Below, piece after piece: positions 18,358 through 28,141 of a DNA stretch of 64,000 nucleotides. Both the position numbers and the translations under genes were made by a program. Each line of letters begins with the position of its first letter. The first letter of the stretch is position 1. Below the pieces are notes generated by a model, which had not been told where the DNA came from, made no database searches, and saw only the letters and a list, made by a program, of their open reading frames with translations. Source of the stretch: Thiocystis violacea. Its GTDB lineage: Bacteria; Pseudomonadota; Gammaproteobacteria; Chromatiales; Chromatiaceae. The stretch covers positions 53,501 to 117,500 of the forward strand of contig NZ_NRRG01000008.1 of NCBI RefSeq assembly GCF_016583575.1. The letters are read 5' to 3'.

Positions 18358-18900
18358 TCAATTCCAAATTGGTGTTACGGGTATGGAGCTGTGCAAGCTC
18401 CCCTGAAGCGCCTTCGCGGGGGTCACCTAGGCGGAATCCTGGGTCTTGCGTGCCCCGCTGACCCGGCTCGGCGTAAGCTCGGCGTGGGAGAACCAGTTGA
18501 GACTTGAGGCCGTGGCCCCGGACCCCTGGTCCCGATTCTTCACCCTTCAGCCATTTCCAGGCGAGAACACCGGCAGCGGACGCCCCTCGTGTTACCTGGG
18601 TGCCGACAGGGCGCGGGACCAAGTCGCAGAGAGAGTTTTCCAGGGCTTTGGCGAGCCCTCCAGCAGGGTCAGTCAGCCGGGGATGTGCTCGGCCTTACCC
18701 TCGATCGGGTCGGGGGGCGTGCAGGCTACTGAGGGCTCGGGTCTGCGCCACAGGCCCAGGCAGCGGCTCCATGGTCGGTGCGCGGACCATCCGGCTTGGC
18801 GACTGGGTCAAGAGCGGCGACAGCCGCTGCTGCCGCGATGTCCATCGCATCGGCAAGCCGTCTGCCGAGCGTGCCGCTGGCGCCGCTTCCCGGGTTTCAC
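18358..18900. other. Intergenic stretch with no recognised gene
   Basis: About 540 bp. Several overlapping frames on both strands have atypical composition and no recognisable motif. Possibly degraded sequence at the edge of the transferred hydrolase/protease pair. Confidence 0.4.
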
Positions 18901-19197
18901 TCAGTCAGAATCCGTGACCTGACACACGCCATTGGCCCCATGCTTACCGGTATAGGTGAGGCTCACGGACTCATCGGGATTGAGGCTGATCGAGAGGGTG
19001 ATGCCGCTGCCGGTGGCCTCGTAATACTCCTTGTTGACCTTCTTGAGCTTCGCTTGCTTGCCGTTGAAGTAGACGTAGCCTCCCTTGTCGGCATGCACCT
19101 CGATGCCGCCGGGGCAGGTGGCGTTGAAGAAGGGGATACCGGCATTGGCGACTCCGGCAACGGACAAGGTGGCGAGGGTGATGGCGATTCTCTTCAT
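18901..19197 (-). CDS. Small secreted protein of unknown function
   Basis: 98 residues from MKRIAITLATLS; an alternative ATG lies two codons upstream. A clear signal peptide with cleavage after VANA (about residue 20) precedes a mature domain of about 78 residues with two cysteines (CPGG and NGVC) that could form a disulfide. The phrases GGIEVHADKGGYVYFNGKQ and SYTGKHGANG-like KHGANGVC look like a conserved small periplasmic family I cannot name. Monocistronic. Confidence 0.65.
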   Translation of the reverse strand: MKRIAITLATLSVAGVANAGIPFFNATCPGGIEVHADKGGYVYFNGKQAKLKKVNKEYYEATGSGITLSISLNPDESVSLTYTGKHGANGVCQVTDSD

Positions 19198-19241
19198 GGT
19201 CATGGGGCTCTGTTTGATGGAAGGATCGTTCGAGTCAACGC

Positions 19242-19591
19242 CGGGGCTCGGGAGACGGGCGGCCACGCAACGCCCTGGCCATGCGGCCGCACTGTTCTGC
19301 TCTGCGGAGCCTGGGACTGGCTCCGGCTTCAGGCTCCACTGAACTGCACCCCTTGATCACCAGTGAGGGCGCCAGAAGCGCATCGTAGGGATAGACGTCG
19401 CTACCCACTTCCACCAGGCTCGCAAAGAGACGCGGCAGTCTGCCGGTCACGGTCACCAGGATGCCGTCTCCGACGGCGCGCACCAGTTCGGCCAGACCGC
19501 GCGTGCCGGGCTGGACGATCTGGTTGGAAGGCTGGCCGGTGGTGATGGGCCGTTTGGCCTTGGAGCCATAGTAGGTATCGGCAAAGACATT
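19242..19591 (-). pseudogene. Coding-like remnant without a start
   Basis: On the minus strand a frame of about 115 codons reads (after an in-frame TAG) NVFADTYYGSKAKRPITTGQ and on through GILVTVTGRLPRLFASLVEV. Composition and rhythm look like real protein, but no start codon precedes it and the 3' part decays. I do not recognise the family. It may be a leftover of the conjugative element that also carried traG. Confidence 0.3.
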
Positions 19592-19594
19592 GGA

Positions 19595-20462
19595 CTACCG
19601 TGGAAACCGGGACCGGACCTGGAATTCAACACAGAAAGTCGCTCCTGAATTCGGTCATTGGCCGCCGCATCGATCGATGTGCTTCGGTTCTGCTCTGCGC
19701 CGATTCTAAATCCGCAGTTACACACAGTGCCACCGGCTCAGTGCACTGGCCGCCATTCCCCGCTCGATCCATGGAGGGTGGGCTGCGACGAGCATCATGT
19801 GTTGGCGGATCGCTCTTCATGTGTTCAGACTGCTCGCCAAACGTGAAGCATTCGGCGTGCTCGGAAACGCGACGCAAGCAATTAAAAACAGTGACTTAAC
19901 GCTCTATCCGAGACGTCCTGACAAACTCGCCGATTGACGGACGTCGCCCTGCTGGAATCCAAAAAACCCGGCAAATTGCACCGATTGCCGAGGCGAGGCT
20001 GAGGGCGCTCGTCGCCATTGGCTAAGCTTGCATTGACGCGACTACCGTGGATTGACGCGGTCGTCTCCTCCACGAGCCCCGGCTTGTGTGCAAGCGATGC
20101 AATCAAGAGGTGCTGAAACCCGCAGGATCCAGCGACGGGTCAGTAGGGTATAGCGGCGCCGTGATGCTTTAGCTCGACTGTCAGCTCTGGGTCGTTAGCG
20201 GTCCGAGTAGCGTGTCGCCGACTGTCCGGAAACCGCGTTTTGCAGACACTCAGTCAGGAAAGTCCGGTGATCGTCGATGGAACCATGCGGATGGCCAATG
20301 ATCGACCCTTTGCGTTGGCGCGGGGACGAGTCGACCATTGTTCCCGGCTGAATAGGCCCCCGGAGATCCCTCATCACGAGCGCCGGAACTGTCTCACGGC
20401 GCATCCAGACCGATGTGTTCGCTCGATTGGTGTGGCACGACCCAGCCGAACGGGCCGTCATC
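19595..20462. other. Intergenic stretch with no recognised feature
   Basis: About 870 bp of mixed composition, less GC-rich around 19860-20050. Only short frames are present and none shows a family motif. Probably eroded DNA. Confidence 0.4.
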
Positions 20463-21002
20463 TCAGTCCGAACCCTCTGCGTTCGAGGACAGGCTGTCGT
20501 CCCAATCCAGCGGTGACGGATCGCTGAACAGGTACTCCGGATCGCCAGTGATATAAATCGACAGGGGATTCCATGGATCGGGATCCTCGCAGAGGTCGTT
20601 GAGCAAGTAGGGGTGATTGCCGGTCAATGCGCTTCGCAGATCCGCTCCGGGTGTCCACCGCCAGGCGCGATTCTCATCGACGTCGCGATGCTCCTCAGAA
20701 CAACCAGGCGTGGCCGATCGCGCCAGAGTGGCTCGACCTCTCCCAAGTCCCTCGGGATCCGTGCGCCCGAAGCCGACCAGGGCGAAGAAGGCGGCCAGGA
20801 GCAGGCCCGACGGACCGGCGACGAAGGGAAACGCCAAGGCAAGTGTCAGATTCGAGATCACCCAGCCGGGTCTGACCAAGACCAGGAGGAGTGCGAGACC
20901 CAATCCTGGGGCTCCGGCGAAGAGGGTGAGCAGGACGACCACCATGGCGTCGATGGTGGTCAGGCGCGCGAGACCGAGACCGAGACGTTGAGCGACAGAC
21001 AT
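20463..21002 (-). CDS. Membrane protein of unknown function, conjugation-associated by position
   Basis: 179 residues from MSVAQRLGLG; AGGAGGAATACGG precedes this ATG, which decides it over an upstream one at 21056. Residues about 15-90 form two to three hydrophobic segments rich in Ala/Leu/Val; the rest is soluble and acidic at the end (SPLDWDDSLSSNAEGSD). It follows traG on the same strand after 211 bp. I see no family motif; it may belong to the transfer region. Confidence 0.5.
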   Translation of the reverse strand: MSVAQRLGLGLARLTTIDAMVVVLLTLFAGAPGLGLALLLVLVRPGWVISNLTLALAFPFVAGPSGLLLAAFFALVGFGRTDPEGLGRGRATLARSATPGCSEEHRDVDENRAWRWTPGADLRSALTGNHPYLLNDLCEDPDPWNPLSIYITGDPEYLFSDPSPLDWDDSLSSNAEGSD

Positions 21003-21213
21003 CCGTATTCCTCCTGGTTCAGTCAGCAGGATGTCGTCCCAGGATCGGCGACACACGCCAGCGACTCCAGGACGATCGTCCGATCGGTTCCTCGCGGCCC
21101 CGATTCCGCCTGGGCCGTGCCGTGGTGATCGCTCCCGTTATCGAAGTCTATAACGACTCAGGGCCTCGAAGTCGCTTCGGACGACTGCGACGTGAGCGTT
21201 TCGGCGCTGGCGG

Positions 21214-24200
21214 TCAGCGCCAGAGCGCGGGCGCTGGGACGGTCGATGCGCCACCCGCGCGAATTCCAGCCAATGTGCCCACCACCAGATCGTAGTCGAT
21301 GTGCGCGGCGTTATCGCCCACGCCCGCATGATAGCTGACATTCGAGGCGTCCTTCGGCAAGCCGGCCCAGATCGCCGAGAGGTTATAGGCGAAGTCGGCG
21401 TCGTCGAGCCGGCTGCTCATCCACCGGTTGACGCCGGCGTCCCGGGCCAGGACCAGTGCCAGGCGGTCCTGCATCGCGGGGGTGAAGCGCTCCTCGCCGG
21501 TGAGCCCTAGACGCCGGATCAGATCGTCGAGGGTGTCGGGGATGATCTGATAGCGGCCGATGGCCGAGCCGCCATTTCCCCGTGCCAGTAGGTGTTCTTG
21601 GTGCGCCCGCACCGCGTTGAGGGTCATCGCCGAGAGCTCCACCGCGCTTTGGCGCGCGTCTCCGTACCAGGCGTTGTAGTTCCCCTGCGACTCGGGGGCC
21701 GCGACCAGATCGAGCAGACGCCCCAAGGGTCCGGCGGTGACACTCGTGTGCATCAAGGGGTGGGGGCCGATCCCGGTGTCGGCGTGGATGTTAGTGTTTT
21801 TTTTTAGCGGCGGGTCAAGGGGCCGCTCCTCGGGCGAGGGAAGGACGACCGCGGCCGGCGGGAGTGCCCCAGACACCAGCGTCCCGACGCTCGCCGGCGG
21901 AGCGGCGGGATCGTCCGCGGCGGTGTGGTTGTACTGGCCGATGAGTTGTAGCGCCGAATCCTCGCGTGAGGACACGGCGCGCTCGATCAGTGTGGCGATC
22001 TGCGCGCCGGCGGATCCCGATTCGGCGATGACGGCGGTGCGCGCCGTTTGATGGGCCTCGCTGGGGACCGCAGCGAACCAACTCGTCTCCGAGGCCGCGC
22101 GGTACAAGTCGGTCTGTGCCGGAGTCAATCCGAAGCCCGCGACCTGAGCGAGCCGGGTTTCGAGCATCGCCTGGCGTGCCTCCGACCAACCCAACTCGCT
22201 GCCCGCGGCGTCCCGGCCGGCGCGGATCGCGTCATCCAGGCTGCCGCCGTCCATCCGTGTCTGGCCGAAGGCACCGACCGCCGCGGCGACTTGGCTGGAC
22301 ACGCCGGTCGCTCCGGCGCCGATCAAGGCGCCGGTCTCGGCGAGCTGGATCATGAGCCCGCCGAGTTCCTGCTGCGCGGTCTTGGCGGGGGTCCGTGGCC
22401 ACTGGGCTTGAACGGCGATCGCCTGCGCCAGTTGATCGCGTTGTTGGGCGCGCAGATCATTGGCCTGGAGGATACCCTGGTCGGCGACGGACTGTCGGGC
22501 GGCGAAGCCGACGCTCTCCACCATCGCCGGCGCCTGCGCCACCCGCGCGATCGTACCGTCCGCCTTGACCCGCATGGCACCGAGTCCGGCCATGACCTCG
22601 GGCCTGGGATCGTGCGGATCCGCCGCGCCGAACTCGGCCTGGGCCGCGCCGAACGACGGCGATGGATTCGCCAGGGTCGCCTCGATCCGAGGATCGAGGT
22701 CCTCGGGGATCCGCATTCCCAGCAGACCGGAGTAGATGTGCCTGGCCTCGGTCTCGGCCTGCTGCTTTTCGGTCGCCGTCATGGCCTCGGCGCGCGCGCC
22801 GCCGTAGAAGCCGAGCAACAGCCCCAGGCCGGCCATGGCCCAGGCTTGCTCGGGATGGCCGACCACACCGCCGGCGAGCAGCCGATCGGTCTGGGTGGCG
22901 GCATCGCCCGCCAGACCATGACGCTGGAGGGCGTGCTCCAGGCGTTGTGCCATCGCCGGATGCTCGAGGAGCATCGCCGACGTCTCGATGGCACTGAAGC
23001 TGGCGTCGGTCCCGACCTGGCGTGCGAAGGTCGCCGCCTGTTCGTAGGAGCGCGAGGTGCTCAGGACATCCTGGGCGCCGCGGGTGAGCTGCGCGGTTTG
23101 GCTCTGACTCAGCCCGGCGGTAAAACTGTCACCATGGCTGTGCGTGATATCCGAGGCGAGCCCTTCGGAGAAGGCCGCTCGCAACTGCCGATCGGTGGCG
23201 ACCCGTTGCGCGATGGCCATCGCCATCTCGTCCGCCTGGCTATCCGTCACGCCGTAGCTGTGCCGGATCTGGCCCGCCAGGTCGGCGGCCAAGGCGGCGG
23301 TGGCGGCTTTGCGCACGGCCGTCCCCGTGGCGGCTCCTTGACCGGGGCGGTAATGGGCGCCGCCCGCTTTCAGCCCGGCGCTGAGCAGCGTGCCCATCTC
23401 CTCCTTGCTCAGGCCGGAGGTACTGAATCGCCGCGTCAATTCCTCCGCACTCGCCACCACCGCCGCATCCGCCCGGCTATAGGACGCATCGAATTTCTGC
23501 CCCAACGCATACTGGGTCGCCGTCTGCCGATTCGCCGCCGCCGACTGCGCGAAGGCCTGCCCGAAGGCGCTCTGGAAGCTCTCCTGCGCCTGCTCGGCAC
23601 TCACTTCGGCCGAGCGCAGTGTCGCCTGCGCCGACTGCCCGGCCTTGAACGACCAGACCATCCCCTGGGCGCCGGGCGCATGGGTGCCGCCAAGCGCGGT
23701 GGTCTGCATCAGCGGTCCGACGGTGCTGGCCGCGCCCGGCTGCAGCACGTCCGGGGCGGTGAGGCGCTCGTTGACGTGATCGCCGCTCTGCAGCCGCCCG
23801 GCCAGATGGGTCGCGGTGATGGCGCTGCCATAGATGAGCATCAGACTGATCGCCGGGGTCGAGGCGATCAGCATCCCGGCGGTGGCCAGATAGCCCTGCA
23901 GCAGCAGATCGCTCTCGTAGAGCGCCCGGAAGGAGGGCAGCACGGCGCTGTTCCGATCGGCCAGCGCCTCGAAGGCGCGCTGGGCGGTGAGGATCAGATA
24001 GAGATTGGAGATCGCCAGGATCGGCATCCACAACTGGATCCAGAGTCCGAACAGCAGATACTTGCCGACCATCCGCACCCCGATCGGCCCCAGACCGATG
24101 GCGAAGGCCATGAAGGGACCGATGGCGAAGATGAAGCCCTCGAAGTAGACCATCATCGGCTTCATGATGGCGACGAAGAGGTTCGACTCGGTCGCCCACT

Positions 24201-25149
24201 GACTGTTGCGTTGTTGGATCGCCTGGCTGGTCTGGGTGGCCGCCGCCTGGTCGCCGAGGTGGCGGTAGTGCTGCACCACGCCCTTCTCGAACATCGGCAG
24301 CAGCGCGGCCATGACCATGTACTGCTGGGCGTCGACCGCCTCGCGCGCGAGGGCGGCGAGGGCGCCATTGACGCGGGTGTCGACCGCGGCCGTCTCGGTG
24401 CCGAGCTTGGCGGCGAGCGCCTGCTTGAGCTTGGGCAGGTACGCGGCGGTCGTGTAGGCTCGCAGCCGGCCGTAGGCGTCCACGCAGGACAGGAGTTCGC
24501 GGGTGGCGCCGAGCTGGATCTCGGTGGTCCCGGTCACGATCGGCGTCTGCAACGCCGCGTCCATGTCCGTGGCCTTCAAGATGGCGTCCATACTCGCCCC
24601 GTTGATCTGGCGGTCCACCCCATAGAGCACGCAGTCGGCCACGTAATTGATCCAGGACTGTTCGACATTCGCCCCCTCGGTCGGGCTGTTGGCGTCCCCC
24701 GTGGTCAGGCGCGACAGCGCCGTCTTGCGCACCGTTGCCAGCACCTGCAGGGCATCGACATAGCCGTGCTCGGTCAGGGTCGGCGTGGCGAAGACCTGCT
24801 CGAACAGCCGTGTCACCCCATAGCCGAGGTTCGACACCGCCGAGCCCACCACCGCCGGACCGAGCGGCACGTTGTCGACCACCCGCGCGCTCCCCGAGTA
24901 GGCCCCCTCGATGGTCACCGAGACCGTCGGAACGAAGAGCAACGCGTAGAGCAGGAAAGAGACCAGCACTCCCTGGAAGCGGATCCCCGGCGGCCCTTGG
25001 GTCAAGCCCTGGAAGGCCACGATCAGCACCCCGATCAGAAAGCCGATGGCAACGAACTGGAGGAAATCCGCCGAGCTGAACAGCATGGCGACAGCATTGA
25101 GGACCTGCTGGAGGAAGACCGGATCGCCGATCGAGTAGATGGTCCACAT
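21214..25149 (-). CDS. traG: TraG-like mating-pair stabilisation protein with C-terminal lambda-type lysozyme domain
   Basis: 1311 residues from MWTIYSIGDP. Residues 1 to about 500 form the TraG N-terminal domain: membrane segments near 25-50 and 55-75, a periplasmic region, and further hydrophobic stretches near 330-460, as in F-type TraG, which acts in mating-pair stabilisation. Residues about 500-1130 are long, Ala/Gln-rich and helical. Residues about 1135-1300 match the phage lambda endolysin (GH104) pattern: APESQGNYNAWYG with Glu1153 as probable catalytic acid, SAIGRYQIIP, FTPAMQDRLAL and SAIWAGLP. The natural upstream neighbour, traH, is cut by an IS3 element. Confidence 0.8.
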   Translation of the reverse strand: MWTIYSIGDPVFLQQVLNAVAMLFSSADFLQFVAIGFLIGVLIVAFQGLTQGPPGIRFQGVLVSFLLYALLFVPTVSVTIEGAYSGSARVVDNVPLGPAVVGSAVSNLGYGVTRLFEQVFATPTLTEHGYVDALQVLATVRKTALSRLTTGDANSPTEGANVEQSWINYVADCVLYGVDRQINGASMDAILKATDMDAALQTPIVTGTTEIQLGATRELLSCVDAYGRLRAYTTAAYLPKLKQALAAKLGTETAAVDTRVNGALAALAREAVDAQQYMVMAALLPMFEKGVVQHYRHLGDQAAATQTSQAIQQRNSQWATESNLFVAIMKPMMVYFEGFIFAIGPFMAFAIGLGPIGVRMVGKYLLFGLWIQLWMPILAISNLYLILTAQRAFEALADRNSAVLPSFRALYESDLLLQGYLATAGMLIASTPAISLMLIYGSAITATHLAGRLQSGDHVNERLTAPDVLQPGAASTVGPLMQTTALGGTHAPGAQGMVWSFKAGQSAQATLRSAEVSAEQAQESFQSAFGQAFAQSAAANRQTATQYALGQKFDASYSRADAAVVASAEELTRRFSTSGLSKEEMGTLLSAGLKAGGAHYRPGQGAATGTAVRKAATAALAADLAGQIRHSYGVTDSQADEMAMAIAQRVATDRQLRAAFSEGLASDITHSHGDSFTAGLSQSQTAQLTRGAQDVLSTSRSYEQAATFARQVGTDASFSAIETSAMLLEHPAMAQRLEHALQRHGLAGDAATQTDRLLAGGVVGHPEQAWAMAGLGLLLGFYGGARAEAMTATEKQQAETEARHIYSGLLGMRIPEDLDPRIEATLANPSPSFGAAQAEFGAADPHDPRPEVMAGLGAMRVKADGTIARVAQAPAMVESVGFAARQSVADQGILQANDLRAQQRDQLAQAIAVQAQWPRTPAKTAQQELGGLMIQLAETGALIGAGATGVSSQVAAAVGAFGQTRMDGGSLDDAIRAGRDAAGSELGWSEARQAMLETRLAQVAGFGLTPAQTDLYRAASETSWFAAVPSEAHQTARTAVIAESGSAGAQIATLIERAVSSREDSALQLIGQYNHTAADDPAAPPASVGTLVSGALPPAAVVLPSPEERPLDPPLKKNTNIHADTGIGPHPLMHTSVTAGPLGRLLDLVAAPESQGNYNAWYGDARQSAVELSAMTLNAVRAHQEHLLARGNGGSAIGRYQIIPDTLDDLIRRLGLTGEERFTPAMQDRLALVLARDAGVNRWMSSRLDDADFAYNLSAIWAGLPKDASNVSYHAGVGDNAAHIDYDLVVGTLAGIRAGGASTVPAPALWR

Positions 25150-25202
25150 CTCAGCGGGCTCCCGACGGGCACATCGTCGGCCTGCTGCCCCCGACGCCAC
25201 CC

Positions 25203-25340
25203 TTACTCATGCGTCGCCTCCGCATCCCCCTGGGTTTCGGTCGCCTGCATCACGTCGAGATAGCTCGGCGCCTGATAGAGCGCGAGCAGATGGCGGTAGC
25301 TCTCGAGCAGTTCATTGGGATTACCGTAGCGCGCGGCGAG
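25203..25340 (-). pseudogene. C-terminal fragment of a traH-like gene, cut by IS3
   Basis: The minus frame ending at TAA 25203-25205 reads LAARYGNPNELLESYRHLLA and ends ATETQGDAEATHE. It stops 53 bp before the traG ATG and is interrupted on its 5' side exactly at the IS3 end (25341). By gene order in F-type systems this would be traH, but only about 45 codons remain, so the family call is positional. Confidence 0.5.
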
Positions 25341-25402
25341 TGAGGTTCCCCCGAAATGTCGTCTTCCAAGGGTGACGTAAACTGACGTTCACACTGGAGA
25401 CG

Positions 25403-25699
25403 ATGATGCAGAAGATCCCGAAGCAGGAGTACACCGTCGAGTTCAAAGAACAGGCGGTCAAGCGTGTCAAGGATGGCAAGACCGTGGGTTCCGTGGCCAA
25501 GGAGATGGGCTTGGTCGAGCCGACGTTGCGCTACTGGGTCAAGGCATCCGATGCGGGCCAGCTTGATGGCCCTGGTGCCCGGAATGTGACGCCGGAGGAG
25601 ATGGAACTGTCGCGTTTGCGCGCGGAGAACGTTCGCCTCAAGCGCGAGGTCGACATTTTAAAAAAAGCGACGGCCTACTTTGCGAGGGAGGCGCTGTGA
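25403..25699 (+). CDS. IS3-family transposase OrfA
   Basis: 98 residues with an N-terminal HTH_Tnp (YTVEFKEQAVKRVKDGKTVG, AKEMGLVEPTLRYW) and a C-terminal leucine zipper (LSRLRAENVRLKREVDILKK). The seven-A run at 25660-25666, giving A_AAA_AAG in frame, is the usual -1 frameshift site for making OrfAB in this family. Confidence 0.9.
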   Translation: MMQKIPKQEYTVEFKEQAVKRVKDGKTVGSVAKEMGLVEPTLRYWVKASDAGQLDGPGARNVTPEEMELSRLRAENVRLKREVDILKKATAYFAREAL

Positions 25700-26586
25700 A
25701 GTAGGCCTGGATTGACGCGCAACGCCGAGCGTTCGACCTAGCCGCGATGTGTGCGGTGCTGGCCGTCAGCCTCAGCGGCTATCGCGCCTGGAAACGTGGT
25801 GGTCACCCGGAACGCCGATGGCTCACGGATCCCCAGATGCTCGTTCTAATTCAATCCATCCATGCGGAATTCAAGGGTGCCTACGGCCGCCCGCGCCTGG
25901 TGCGTGAGCGGCGCTCACGGGGCTTTCCAGCCAGCAAGACGCGCGTGGAGCGGCTGATGCGCGAGCACGGCATCCGTGCCCGCCACAAGCGCCGTTACAA
26001 GGTCACGACCGATTCCAAACACACGTTGCCGGTGGCCGACAACCGGCTGAAGCGCGATTTCGCCCCTGTCGCACCGAATCAGGTGTGGACGGCCGACATC
26101 ACCTACCTGTGGACCGATGACGGCTGGCTCTACCTGGCCATTGTGCTGGATCGATTCAACCGCGAGGTGGTCGGCTGGTCATTAAAACCGCGCCTGACAG
26201 CGGATCTCGTGACCGATGCCCTGACCATGGCCTGGTTCCGACGCCAGCCAGCGCCTGGCCTCATTCACCACTCCGACCGGGGCCGTCAGTACGCCAGTCA
26301 TGCCTTTCAGGATAAGCTACGCGAAGATGGCATGGTCTGCTCCATGAGCCGCAAGGGTAACGGCTGGGACAATGCCCCGACCGAGAGCTGGTTCAACAGC
26401 TTCAAGAATGAGCGGGTCTTCGGGGAGCGCTTTGCCACCCGTGAGGCGATGACGACCATGATGTTCGAGTACATCGAAGTTTTCTACAATCGCAAGCGAC
26501 GGCATTCGACGCTTGGCTACACTTCACCTGTGCGCTTTCTCAACGACTGGAGGAGCAAGCAGCAGGATCAAAAACAGGTCGCATGA
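25696..26586 (+). pseudogene. IS3-family transposase OrfB with an in-frame TAG
   Basis: The DDE integrase core is complete from 25747 on (279 codons): WTADITYLW, DRFNREVVGW, LIHHSDRGRQYAS and the final Glu in APTESWFNSFKNE, followed by HSTLGYTSP. Family members usually open with a KYAWIDAQRRAF-like sequence; here the codon after GTG AAG is TAG (25702-25704). The -1 shifted OrfAB fusion would run into this same TAG. OrfB could still start at the ATG 25747, but the normal fusion transposase cannot be made. Confidence 0.75.
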
Positions 26587-26651
26587 ACCCCGGCTCTTGG
26601 AAGACGAAAAACCGAGGGAACCTCAAGTTGGCGCCACCCCTGCCCCCCGCC

Positions 26652-28049
26652 TCAGCAGCCCACCAGGACGTCGCGGGGATCGCCGGTGCACACATCCCGG
26701 CCGCTGCCGCCGTCGAGCCGATCGTTACCGCGCACCCGATCGATGCCGATCAGCACGTCGACGCCGGCTCCGCCTTCCATCACGTCCGCCCCAGGACCAC
26801 CGGTCAGTCGATCGCGCCCAGCGCCGCCAACAAGTATGTCGCGGCCCGGGCCTCCGTCGAGGACATCGTTGCCGGCATCACCGACAATGACGTCATCGCC
26901 GCCTCGACCGTCGATGATGTCGTGACCTCCCAGGCCGCAGATCACGTCGTTTCCTGGAGTTCCGGTGAGCCGGTCGCGGCCCTCGGTTCCCGTGATGGTG
27001 CACAGAGGACCGGAATCGACCGCCCAGTCGGCGCTCAGGGCGCCGACCGTGCTCGGTAACGGTGTGGCCACGGCTGCGGCGGCCGTTGCGGCGGCCAGCG
27101 CCGCCCGGGCGCTGGCGGCTGATGACGACGCTGGCACAGACGGCGCCGGCATCGCGTAGACAGCGCGCTCGCCGGTGTCGAACGCGTAGGCGCTGACGAA
27201 GATCTGGGTGCCGTCGGGCGAGAACCGGGGGTCGGTAAAGTCAGCCAAGCCCTCGGGGGTGATGTCGACCACGCCGCTGCCGTCGGCATTGGCGACGACG
27301 ATCGACCATCCGGGGGATCCGCCGGTTTGGCGAAGGTAGACCAGTTGCAGGCTGTCTGGCGACCAGGATGGGCTCTGGAACGAGAAGTCTCCGGTCGGGC
27401 TTTCGACGTAGGAGACCGGCCCCTCGCCGGAGGCCTCCACCAGCGCGACGGCGTTGAGCGTCAGCAATTCCATGAAGGCCACACGGGTTCCATCGGGCGA
27501 CCAGGCCGGGTAGAACTGGCTGGCCGGCACGGTCCCGAAGGGTGTCTCCACCGTCGGCTCGTCCACGATGAAGGGGCGCGGATTCGACCCGTCGGCGTTG
27601 GCCCGATAGATATCGGCCTCCCCCTCACGGACGGTCGTCCACAGAACTTCGGAGCCATCCGGCGACCAGGTTGGCGAGTAGTTCTGCCACAGATACCCTG
27701 ATCCCGCGGGGTCGGACTCGAAGGTAAGCTGGGTGGCGTTGCCGCCGTCGGCATCCATGACCCAGAGGTTGGAGAACGAGTAGCCGAGCTCGAAATAGCT
27801 GTCGTTGAACAGGATCCGGGTCCCGTCGGGCGACCAGACCGGCTGGCTCGCATGCCCCGGCAGTCCCGCCGTCAGGTTCGTCAGCCCACTGCCGTCGGGC
27901 TCGACGGTGAAGACCTCCTCGAAGCCATCGCCAGCGGTATCGACCGCGCTGTAGGCGATCGATCCGTTCGGGCCGGCAGCCGGCCAGGCGGCCATGGGCA
28001 CCAGCAAGGTGACCGCCAGGGAGCTGAAGCTGAACACGGCAGGTTTCAT
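26652..28049 (-). CDS. Secreted PD40 beta-propeller protein with RTX calcium-binding repeats
   Basis: 465 residues. A Sec signal peptide (MKPAVFSFSSLAVTLLVPMA) precedes about five TolB/PD40 blades, each with a WSPDG(T/S) turn (residues about 30-300). An Ala-rich linker follows, then roughly eight RTX nonapeptides of GGxGxDxxx type (residues about 350-450: GNDVICGLGGHDIIDGRGGD and onward), ending in VCTGDPRDVLVGC. It should be exported, fold with calcium and act extracytoplasmically. RTX proteins normally use type I secretion without an N-terminal signal, so the Sec signal is notable. No T1SS genes adjoin. Confidence 0.75.
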   Translation of the reverse strand: MKPAVFSFSSLAVTLLVPMAAWPAAGPNGSIAYSAVDTAGDGFEEVFTVEPDGSGLTNLTAGLPGHASQPVWSPDGTRILFNDSYFELGYSFSNLWVMDADGGNATQLTFESDPAGSGYLWQNYSPTWSPDGSEVLWTTVREGEADIYRANADGSNPRPFIVDEPTVETPFGTVPASQFYPAWSPDGTRVAFMELLTLNAVALVEASGEGPVSYVESPTGDFSFQSPSWSPDSLQLVYLRQTGGSPGWSIVVANADGSGVVDITPEGLADFTDPRFSPDGTQIFVSAYAFDTGERAVYAMPAPSVPASSSAASARAALAAATAAAAVATPLPSTVGALSADWAVDSGPLCTITGTEGRDRLTGTPGNDVICGLGGHDIIDGRGGDDVIVGDAGNDVLDGGPGRDILVGGAGRDRLTGGPGADVMEGGAGVDVLIGIDRVRGNDRLDGGSGRDVCTGDPRDVLVGC

Positions 28050-28141
28050 GAGCGCTTTCCTATCAGTTGCGTGAGTGTGTCGCGGGGGATCGAGCCGGCG
28101 CCCGACGTGTCGATGAAACAGGTCGAGCGCCCCAGGCCCTG

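Larger units (their letters stand above)
25341..26625 (+). mobile_element. IS3-family insertion sequence
   Basis: 1285 bp with imperfect terminal inverted repeats: left TGAGGTTCCCCCGAAATGTC and right (reverse complement) TGAGGTTCCCTCGGTTTTTC, both continuing into GTCTTCCAAG. It holds orfA and orfB in the usual arrangement. Bases flanking the two ends (GAG left, AGT right) do not form a 3-4 bp duplication. Left of it is the traH remnant; right of it is unrelated DNA, so an IS-mediated deletion or recombination has probably removed the rest of the transfer operon. Confidence 0.9.

Noticed and set aside
22048..25263. 1071-codon plus-strand open frame opposite traG
   Set aside because: Antisense shadow in GC-rich DNA; composition is rich in Arg/Gly/His/Gln without motifs, while the minus frame has clear TraG and lysozyme patterns.
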